Position numbers and translations under genes: made by a program. From contig NZ_LNDC01000095.1 of NCBI RefSeq assembly GCF_001870905.1, forward strand, positions 57,201 to 121,200: 64,000 nucleotides of DNA. The letters run 5' to 3'. The notes under the pieces are model-generated. The model worked only from the letters and a program-made list of their open reading frames with translations. It ran no database searches and was not told where the DNA came from. Below, one piece after another: positions 57,674-64,000 of this stretch. Position 1 is the stretch's first letter, and each line of letters starts with the position of its first letter. The DNA comes from Geitlerinema sp. PCC 9228 (GTDB lineage: Bacteria; Cyanobacteriota; Cyanobacteriia; Cyanobacteriales; PCC-9228).

Positions 57674-58167
57674 CCCACTTCCGCTGAAAAAGGACGGACG
57701 CCGCTAGTATCGATACCAGCCACCAGTTCGGCAATGGTGCGACCGCTCAGCGGTTCTATCCAATGGGGGGCAATTTCCGCTAAAGGCACCAACACAAAAG
57801 CTCTTTCCGCCATGCGGGGATGGGGCAGTTGCAAGTGGGACGTTTCCACAATCCGCTCATCAAACAGCAACAAATCCAAATCCAGAGTTCGCGGTCCCCA
57901 AACTTGTTCCCGTACCCGCCCAAACCGGCGTTCCACTTCCAAAAGCCAATCCAGCAACGCTTCTGGGGAGTCACGATCTACCTGCAACAGGGCGCAACTG
58001 TTGGCGTAGTCGGGTTGCGGCGGTCCCACGGGGGCAGTGCGATACTGGCTGGAAGCCGCCACCACAGAAATCCCCGGCTGCCGGTCGCAAACCTCTAGGG
58101 CTTCTTGCAGGGTACGGCGAGAATCCCCCAAATTGCTGCCCAAGGCGATCGCGGCTTGCGAGACCAT
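57670..58167 (-). CDS. folK: Hydroxymethyldihydropterin pyrophosphokinase
   Basis: 165 residues. AIALGSNLGDSRRTLQEAL at the start, SSQYRTAPVGPPQPDYAN, and WGPRTLDLDLLLFDERIV are the HPPK signature. ATP-dependent step of folate synthesis. Its ATG (58167) shares one base with the queF stop (TAATG), so the two are translationally coupled. A longer frame upstream to 58269 overlaps queF and is not used. Confidence 0.95.
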   Translation of the reverse strand: MVSQAAIALGSNLGDSRRTLQEALEVCDRQPGISVVAASSQYRTAPVGPPQPDYANSCALLQVDRDSPEALLDWLLEVERRFGRVREQVWGPRTLDLDLLLFDERIVETSHLQLPHPRMAERAFVLVPLAEIAPHWIEPLSGRTIAELVAGIDTSGVRPFSAEVG

Positions 58168-58610
58168 TACTGCCCATCCCCTGACGATTCTTCTTTTTGG
58201 TGGGATACTTCCACCACCGTATGTACGTTGCCCCGAGGATTGAAATCCCCTTGAATCGTTGCCTCCCACGGGTCGCAGGCAGCTACAAAATCGTCCAGAA
58301 TTTGATTGACCGCTTCCTCGTGGGCAATATAGCGATCGCGATAGCTGTTAATATACAGCTTCAACGCTTTCAACTCCACCACCCGTTGGTTGGGCGTATA
58401 CGTTAAATAAATCGTCGCAAAATCGGGATACCCAGAAAACGGACACTTGCAGGTAAACTCCGGCAAGGTAATATTCACCTGATAGCGACGACCGGGGCGA
58501 GGATTGGGAAACGTAACCAGTTCCCCTGCCGCAATTTGGCGTTCCCCATACTTCAATTTGGCTTCAGCTTCTACTTGTTCGGTAGCCATCGTGGCGCGAT
58601 CTGATTCCAT
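58167..58610 (-). CDS. queF: NADPH-dependent 7-cyano-7-deazaguanine reductase
   Basis: 147 residues, the short (type I, unimodular) form. The catalytic Cys is in FTCKCPFSGYPDFATIYLTY; VELKALKLYINSYRD follows. Reduces preQ0 to preQ1 for queuosine in tRNA. ATG 58610, with an alternative ATG 58589. First gene of a queF-folK pair. Confidence 0.95.
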   Translation of the reverse strand: MESDRATMATEQVEAEAKLKYGERQIAAGELVTFPNPRPGRRYQVNITLPEFTCKCPFSGYPDFATIYLTYTPNQRVVELKALKLYINSYRDRYIAHEEAVNQILDDFVAACDPWEATIQGDFNPRGNVHTVVEVSHQKEESSGDGQ

Positions 58611-58727
58611 GGTTGTACGATCTATCTGCTTGCCTGGTAGTTTTGCAAAACGTTACAGCAACCAGCGAACCTGCCGCAGGCGCTTACAATCGAAGTAGAG
58701 TCGAGTCACTTTCGCCAACCACCTATC

Positions 58728-60077
58728 ATGGATACTTTAGCATACACCCAGCTAGTGCTGGCATGGGAAAATCCCTCCCAACTCACCCTCCAGCTACACC
58801 TGCAGTTTCCCAAACTGAGCAACCAAGCCTTCCTTACCTTCGTTCCCCTTATCTTTGCCGCCTGCTGGTTGGGAGGCACCCAACCCAGTTGGGCGCTTTT
58901 GCAGCCGGGAGATACCGGTGACGAGGTGGTCCAATTGCAAGACCGCCTGGCCGAACGCGGGTATTTCAACGCCCGTTCCACTGGTTATTATGGCGAAATT
59001 ACCGCAACCGCCGTCCGCCAGTTTCAGGCTGACAACAGTCTCCCCGTTGATGGCATTGTTGGGACTTCCACGGAAGCGGCATTAAACCTCACCACCAGTA
59101 ATACGCCCCCTACCCAAACGGCATCGGACATCCTGCGCCAAGGATCGCAAGGGGAAGCAGTGCGGAACCTGCAAAATCGCTTGCGGGAATTGGGCTATTT
59201 CAACGCCCCAGCGACAGGATACTATGGCGAAATTACCGCAACCGCCGTCCGCCAATTCCAAGCCGATAGTGGTTTGAGCGTTGATGGTATTTTTGGTGCC
59301 AGAACCCGACGCGCCCTTTTCGGTGGCTCTAGTAGCCTTACTCCTGCGGCATCTTCTCCCAGGAGAACGACCATCCCTTTGCGTCAGGGGGCGCGGGGAG
59401 AAACGGTGGTCCGCTTGCAAAACCAGCTCCAACAGTTGGGATATTTCGATGGTCCGGCGACGGGATACTACGGTAGGCTGACGGCGGATGCGGTGCAGCG
59501 GCTTCAAACTGACCGGGGGATGACCCCCGATGGCATGGTGGGGCAGCAAACCCAAATGGTCCTGCAGCAAAATGCCCCAACCCCCTCGGTGGCAATGGAT
59601 ACCAATTTGTTGCAGCGGGGCAGTACGGGAGAAGCGGTGGCGCAACTGCAAGACCAATTGCGCCAGCTTGGTTATTTGCAGGCAGAATCTACTGGATTTT
59701 ACGGTCCGCTAACGGAAACGGCGGTGGAGAGCTTTCAGCGCGATCGCAATTTGAATCCAGATGGTGTGGTGGGGAACAATACCCAAGCAGCCCTAAATCG
59801 CGCCTTGTCGGGAAGCGTTGCGGCATCTTTTGGTAGCGGGGCGCGCCTGTTGCAGCGAGGCAGTACGGGAGCAGCAGTAACGCAATTGCAGGAGCAATTG
59901 CGCCAGTTGGGGTATTTCCAAGCCAACGCTACTGGATTCTATGGAACTCTAACCGAAACGGCTGTCAGACGCTTTCAGTCGGCACGGAACCTGCGCGTTG
60001 ATGGCGTTGCTGGTCCCAACACGCAAGCGGTCTTGTTCCAAACCTTGGCTTCCGCAGCTACCCCAACGCGCGGCTAG
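58728..60077 (+). CDS. Peptidoglycan-binding protein with five PG_binding_1 repeats
   Basis: 449 residues. Hydrophobic segment (QAFLTFVPLIFAACWLGG) at about 33-52 suggests export, then five repeats of ~63 residues, each with (L/P)LxxGxxGxxVxxLQxxLxxLGYF and (V/P)DGxxGxxTxxAL, at about 57-120, 130-195, 210-275, 290-355 and 370-440. No catalytic domain. Likely binds the cell wall. The stop codon touches that of the convergent DUF1997 gene. Confidence 0.88.
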   Translation: MDTLAYTQLVLAWENPSQLTLQLHLQFPKLSNQAFLTFVPLIFAACWLGGTQPSWALLQPGDTGDEVVQLQDRLAERGYFNARSTGYYGEITATAVRQFQADNSLPVDGIVGTSTEAALNLTTSNTPPTQTASDILRQGSQGEAVRNLQNRLRELGYFNAPATGYYGEITATAVRQFQADSGLSVDGIFGARTRRALFGGSSSLTPAASSPRRTTIPLRQGARGETVVRLQNQLQQLGYFDGPATGYYGRLTADAVQRLQTDRGMTPDGMVGQQTQMVLQQNAPTPSVAMDTNLLQRGSTGEAVAQLQDQLRQLGYLQAESTGFYGPLTETAVESFQRDRNLNPDGVVGNNTQAALNRALSGSVAASFGSGARLLQRGSTGAAVTQLQEQLRQLGYFQANATGFYGTLTETAVRRFQSARNLRVDGVAGPNTQAVLFQTLASAATPTRG

Positions 60078-60626
60078 CTAGGCAGCAGCTAACTCCTGGT
60101 CCCGATCGATGGCCCAGTTGCTGTAGTTAGCGATCAACTTGTGCATCATGCTTTGCTTCATCCGCAAGAGAATGCTTTTGAGCAAGCTGTTGCCTGCGGA
60201 TTGAATCGTGGCTTTGGGGAAAAATGAGATCGGTGGTGGTAGGTACATTTTCAATCCCAACTCCGCACCACCACTTAGATAGGTTTGCCCGTTTTTGGTA
60301 CAAGGGGTGGTATAACCGCTGACTTGTAATTGAAAGTGGTTTTTCAGGTCAATGCCCCGCAGCTGGCAATCGATAGAACGCAAACACAAGGTGCCATCTT
60401 GCTGCGCCCAAATCTTCAAGTCTACAATGGGCTCGATTTGCAGCATGAAGAACTTCAAAGGCTTCATTTTTAAACGATAAACATCTTTGCCGATCGGTTC
60501 CACCTGAGAAGAATCGCCCAAAGCGCGTACCACTTGTTGGGGTTGGCGCAGATAGTCGGAAATGGGATAGGGACGTTGGGGTACTTCCAACTCCACGGCC
60601 TGGGAGGCATAAAATTTACTATACAT
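60078..60626 (-). CDS. DUF1997 family protein, copy 2
   Basis: 182 residues. SDYLRQPQQVVRALGDSSQV, YRLKMKPLKFFMLQIEP and LPPPISFFPKATIQSAGN are the DUF1997 blocks, a cyanobacterial/plant family with a polyketide-cyclase-like fold and no known function. Paralogue of the upstream gene, 108 nt away. Cytoplasmic by sequence. Confidence 0.85.
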   Translation of the reverse strand: MYSKFYASQAVELEVPQRPYPISDYLRQPQQVVRALGDSSQVEPIGKDVYRLKMKPLKFFMLQIEPIVDLKIWAQQDGTLCLRSIDCQLRGIDLKNHFQLQVSGYTTPCTKNGQTYLSGGAELGLKMYLPPPISFFPKATIQSAGNSLLKSILLRMKQSMMHKLIANYSNWAIDRDQELAAA

Positions 60627-60734
60627 AACCTATTTTGTGAAAAGTGTTTTTTCCGCAAGAGACATTTCAGCAATGGTAGCTAGCAAGGATATGAAACTAA
60701 CCTACCAGGCACTTGGCCCGCTGGCAAGCCAACG

Positions 60735-61328
60735 CTAGGTTTGAATGGCTTGTTCGTTTGCGGAAAATACCGAAGCTTCAGCGTCGCGTTGGGTTTGGTT
60801 TTGCAACGCCCACTGCCGGTAGTCTGCCACAAAATGATGGGTCAAACGCTGCTTCATGGTCAGCAAGACGCTTTTGAGCAGTCCGTTGCCTGTGGTTTCC
60901 AGCATGGGTTTGGGGGTCATGTTCAGCGGTGGCGGTACTTCCACACAAACGCTGAGTTCGGCTCTACCGTTGAGGTAGGTAATGCCATTTTCTTCTTTTT
61001 CCGGGGCGAGTTTGCCAATTAAATCCAAAGAAAAGCGGCGGTTGATGTATTCTACCCCGCGAATTTCGCAGCCTACCGAGGCTAGGCGCACCACACCGTC
61101 GGCGTTTGCCCAAATCCGCATGTCTACAGTAGGTTGAAGTCGCAGGGACATAAAATCCAACGGACGCATTTTCAAACGAAAGCATTCCGCCGAAAGCCGT
61201 TCGGTACGGCTGGGGTCTACCAAGGCTTTTACCAGCCGCTGCGGCTGGCGCAGGTAGTGCTTGACGGAAATCCCTACTTCTGGAACCGCGATATTAACCG
61301 TTTGCGTGGCAGAAAATTTAGTAAGCAT
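60735..61328 (-). CDS. DUF1997 family protein, copy 1
   Basis: 197 residues, clearly related to the next gene (KHYLRQPQRLVKALVDPSRT, FRLKMRPLDFMSLRLQPTVD, VPPPLNMTPKPMLETTGN and GLLKSVLLTMKQRL). The C-terminal 20 residues are extra. Tandem duplication of a DUF1997 gene; function unknown. Confidence 0.85.
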   Translation of the reverse strand: MLTKFSATQTVNIAVPEVGISVKHYLRQPQRLVKALVDPSRTERLSAECFRLKMRPLDFMSLRLQPTVDMRIWANADGVVRLASVGCEIRGVEYINRRFSLDLIGKLAPEKEENGITYLNGRAELSVCVEVPPPLNMTPKPMLETTGNGLLKSVLLTMKQRLTHHFVADYRQWALQNQTQRDAEASVFSANEQAIQT

Positions 61329-61666
61329 GGACGAATAGGCGGTAAATCCGATCGTGTATGTTTAAAATGGTGCCTTGATTTCTCTGTTTTATGATAGCGT
61401 TTCTTTACATTTTTTTACAATGCTTAGAAAAACAGGTTCATAAATAGCAGCGATCGCCAACGCCTTTTTAGAAAGATCTGGCTAGCTCCCAAGGTCGTTG
61501 GCGCGATCGCTTCTCAACTCATATCCTACTGTATTTCTGAGAAAATCGAATCAAGGTAGCCCCAATATCGAAAAAATTATTGACATTTAGCCGGTAGCAA
61601 GATGTGGTATTGTTGCTTGCTATCTCGTGGCTGGATGTCAGGAAAACCAGATCGAGACCAAAGTTC
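61329..61666. other. Intergenic region before pheA
   Basis: About 340 nt between divergent genes with two HIP1 sites; the reading frame before 61667 is not protein-like. No other signal seen. Confidence 0.5.
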
Positions 61667-62533
61667 ATGAATCCATCCATCGCCTATTTGGGACCGCCGG
61701 GAACCTATACCGAAGCCGCGACCCTGGCTTATGCCGAATACCTGCAGCAAACCCACGGATGGTCATCTCAGTTGACTCCCAGGGCGACCATTGCCCAAAC
61801 CCTACAAGCCGCGGCCGCTCAAGAGGTGGCTTATGCCGTCGTTCCCGTAGAAAATTCCATCGAAGGGGGCGTTACCGTTACCCTAGACACCTTATGGCAA
61901 CTAGAGTGCCTGCAAATTCACAAAGCCCTGGTTCTGCCCATTACCCACAGTTTAATTTCCCGCGCCAGCGAGCGGGAACGCATTACCAAAGTATACTCCC
62001 ATCCCCAGGCCCTTGCCCAATGTCAGGGCTGGTTGGCGAAACAGCTACCGCAAGCCGAGTTGGTTGCTACCCCATCCACCTCCGAAGCTGTGTTGCATGC
62101 CAAAGAAGATACTTTGGTAGCCGCGGTTGCCTCCATCAGAGCCGCCCAGCTGTACGGACTGCCAATCCTAGCCCAAGCCATCAACGACTATCCGGAGAAC
62201 TGCACCCGATTTTGGGTAGTGAGCGCCCACAGCGGCAACCGCGGCAGCCATACCTCCCTAGCATTTAGCCTGCCAGCCAACGTTCCGGGAGCTTTGCTCA
62301 AACCCCTGCAGGTATTTGCCCAACGGGGAATTAACCTATCGCGAATCGAATCGCGACCCACCAAGCTAGCACTGGGAGAATATTTGTTTTTTATCGATTT
62401 GGAAGCCGACAGCCACCAAACAACCGTACAATCTGCCCTCGAAGAAATTCGCGGGTATACCGAAGTTTTAAAACTCTTTGGCAGTTACGATGTTTTATCC
62501 GTACAGCCTTTGGCCGCGCCCCCAACGCTATAA
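61667..62533 (+). CDS. pheA: Prephenate dehydratase
   Basis: 288 residues. IAYLGPPGTYTEAATLAYAE, VVPVENSIEGGVTVTLDTLW and ENCTRFWVV (TRF motif) form the catalytic domain; the ACT domain follows with the Phe-binding ESRP in INLSRIESRPTK. Converts prephenate to phenylpyruvate and should be feedback-inhibited by phenylalanine. ATG 61667 preferred. Confidence 0.95.
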   Translation: MNPSIAYLGPPGTYTEAATLAYAEYLQQTHGWSSQLTPRATIAQTLQAAAAQEVAYAVVPVENSIEGGVTVTLDTLWQLECLQIHKALVLPITHSLISRASERERITKVYSHPQALAQCQGWLAKQLPQAELVATPSTSEAVLHAKEDTLVAAVASIRAAQLYGLPILAQAINDYPENCTRFWVVSAHSGNRGSHTSLAFSLPANVPGALLKPLQVFAQRGINLSRIESRPTKLALGEYLFFIDLEADSHQTTVQSALEEIRGYTEVLKLFGSYDVLSVQPLAAPPTL

Positions 62534-62550
62534 ATCATTCTTAACAGGAT

Positions 62551-63198
62551 TCATTCCGAAGAAAATGTATCCTTAAGCACCGTACGCGCCGCCAGATGGT
62601 TGCGCGTGGAAGTTAAAATTTCTTCTTCCCGTTCCAAACGGGCTTTGGTATCCTGCAACTCCAGCAAAGCCTGCTGTTCGGAAGCAGCGCCGTACAAATT
62701 GCTAGCAATCCAGAAAGACAGCTCCCGGGGCAGAGAAGGAATATCTTCTGGCAAGTCAATGGATTGGTCCATCAGCTTGCTAGAGAGGCGAACCACATCT
62801 TTCAGCAGCAATTCCACCTGCTGGGCCATAGGTTCCAAATTTTCTTGCGGGGTTTCGTCGTCAATCCATTCCACCAACCCAACCCGGTAAGGATACTCGC
62901 GGACGTACTCCAACACCCGAAACCGTTGCTGCCCCAAGGTTAGCATTTTCATGCGGTCGTCAGGCAGGCGCTGGTAGTTGGCGATTTCCGCACAGCAGCC
63001 TACCCGGGCCGCTTCGTTGCGAGCAGGGTCCCACATGAGGACCCCAAACCGACGGTCGGTTTGCAAAATGGTGTTCATGAGAATGCGATAGCGAAATTCG
63101 AAAATATGTAAAGGCAGGGGTCTGCCGGGAAACAGAACCACTTCCGGAAGGGGAAATAACGGGAGTTCCCGAACTGCAATGGAAGAAGAGGGTGCCAT
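62551..63198 (-). CDS. LON substrate-binding-domain protein
   Basis: 215 residues. RELPLFPLPEVVLFPGRPLP and LHIFEFRYRILMN open the LON N-terminal domain; the protease and AAA domains of Lon are absent. Such stand-alone proteins are widespread in cyanobacteria and plastids, function unsettled. Convergent with pheA, 17 nt between stop codons. Confidence 0.9.
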   Translation of the reverse strand: MAPSSSIAVRELPLFPLPEVVLFPGRPLPLHIFEFRYRILMNTILQTDRRFGVLMWDPARNEAARVGCCAEIANYQRLPDDRMKMLTLGQQRFRVLEYVREYPYRVGLVEWIDDETPQENLEPMAQQVELLLKDVVRLSSKLMDQSIDLPEDIPSLPRELSFWIASNLYGAASEQQALLELQDTKARLEREEEILTSTRNHLAARTVLKDTFSSE

Positions 63199-63331
63199 GA
63201 TTTCTTAAGCTTACAAGTAGACAACGCTTCCTTATCCCTACTTTAGCAAAACCCGCAAGAATCCTCCGCTGCAATCAAAGATTTGAAGCGTGAGATGAAT
63301 TGCGGCAACAACTTATGGTATAGCGTTTATG

Positions 63332-64000
63332 GTGAGTGCAATTCATTCTCGCCAAAAGCTAAAGGAAATACCCTGAAGCGTGGGCGAGGCAAGGATTCAA
63401 CCCCTTGACAACTGGGTATCCGAGTGCGATTCGTTCCCAGCAAAAATGGAAGGATAACATCCTGAAATGTGGGTGGGGCAAGGAACACAACCCCAAAAGG
63501 CCATGTACCATGCAACTGGGTATCGAGTGCGACTCCGCTCTCGCCAAAAGTGGAAGGAAAAACTCCTGAAACGTGGGCGGGGCAAGGGACACAAGCCCAC
63601 ATGGGAAGTGAATCTTGCAACTAGATGTCGATGATGGTGAGAGTCCATCCCACGAGGTGTATTGTGTGAAAGCACTTCCCCCACCTATGAGACTGGTTAT
63701 CAACTGGGTGAAGCGGGGATGAAAGGAGGTTAAGCTTGGATCCAAACAAGTATCCCTTCGAGCAAGTGCCTACGGATAGACAACGAAGTCATGTTAGAAG
63801 CGTTGTTACTAACGGGACTGAAACAACGAACGAAAATCAATCAAGCTAAAATGTAGAGGAAATAGGCATTTCACGTTGAGGTTCCTCCCATAAAGAAACA
63901 ACGCCCGCAGCTATGTCCCCTTGTTTTGAGAGATGGTGCCGACGTTTCGATGATTGTTTTTCTACATCTGCTCAAAAACAGGGATTTCGGCACGATTTGT
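63332..64000 (+). mobile_element. Putative group II intron, 5' part, truncated by window end
   Basis: Non-coding, highly structured sequence with no reading frame over 60 codons on the plus strand. GTGCGACT near 63528 fits the GUGYG 5' end of group II introns, and the following ~450 nt (with GAAGCGGGGATGAAAGGAGG and GTGCCTACGGATAG) look like domain I as I remember it from cyanobacterial introns. The first ~100 nt occur three times in tandem (63334, 63422, 63526). The reverse-transcriptase gene would lie beyond the window. Confidence 0.5.
63334..63629 (+). repeat. Three tandem ~88-104-nt units at the intron-like 5' end
   Basis: Each unit opens GAGTGC(G/A)(A)(C/T)T and contains CCTGAA(A/G)(C/T)GTGGG(C/T)G(A/G)GGCAAGG, then ACAACCCC or a variant, closing CAACTGGGTATC or CAACTAGATGTC. 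Starts at 63334, 63422 and 63526; the third is the one continuous with the rest of the element. Confidence 0.8.

Noticed and set aside
63334..63629. CRISPR array
   Set aside because: The repeated units are ~100 nt and diverge along their length, with no short identical repeat and unique spacers.

Overview
The window is chromosomal DNA from a cyanobacterium. The evidence is the very frequent palindrome GCGATCGC (HIP1) together with photosynthesis genes: acsF (chlorophyll cyclase), ndhD1, petM, ycf39, crtP and crtB. Several small protein families restricted to cyanobacteria are also present (DUF1997, DUF2949, an NblR-like regulator). An hps (hormogonium polysaccharide secretion) gene set points to a filamentous, gliding cyanobacterium. 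Genus cannot be fixed by reading alone.

Layout. 0-7.7 kb: housekeeping genes (partial SDR, CBS protein, adenosine-specific kinase, CcdA/thioredoxin fusion, small DMT transporter, ribosomal protein S1 homologue, acsF, a GT2 glycosyltransferase). 7.7-24.8 kb: an AT-richer surface-polysaccharide region. It holds hpsA, hpsB, hpsC and two hpsD-like pseudopilins, an hpsE glycosyltransferase, a second glycosyltransferase, a methyltransferase, two unrelated sulfotransferases that flank the set, and a sensor kinase; rpmB and the RNase P RNA sit inside this region. 24.8-27.6 kb: a compact three-gene set made of a DUF2207-C-like membrane protein with a Gly-rich tail, a 56-residue Gly-rich lipoprotein, and a membrane spermidine-synthase-like protein whose catalytic motifs are eroded. 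Its 3' end is duplicated in a 205-bp direct repeat. 28.4-46.9 kb: metabolic and housekeeping genes (radical SAM, lipoate ligase, murA, two tRNA-Leu, trmH, lpdA, trpC, a class V aminotransferase, an NblR-like regulator with NAD kinase, ycf39, a SmtB/ZiaR-type zinc sensor, petM, pdxA). 47-49.5 kb: thrB, followed by a graveyard with a TnpB remnant, two MITE-like elements and a chemoreceptor remnant split by one of them. 49.6-63.2 kb: ndhD1, aroC, an MBL hydrolase, nnr, crtP-crtB, queF-folK, a peptidoglycan-binding repeat protein, two tandem DUF1997 genes, pheA and a LON-domain protein. 63.3-64 kb: what looks like the 5' part of a group II intron, with its first ~100 nt present three times in tandem.

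How the genes work together. AcsF supplies the isocyclic ring of chlorophyll, crtB and crtP start carotenoid synthesis, Ycf39 helps deliver pigment and assemble photosystem II, and NdhD1 and PetM belong to photosynthetic electron transport. TrpC, AroC and PheA serve aromatic amino-acid synthesis. The hps set should assemble a pseudopilin-like export machine for slime polysaccharide; the adjacent sulfotransferases raise the inference that this polysaccharide is sulfated. All calls come from reading translations and DNA by eye, with no database search.
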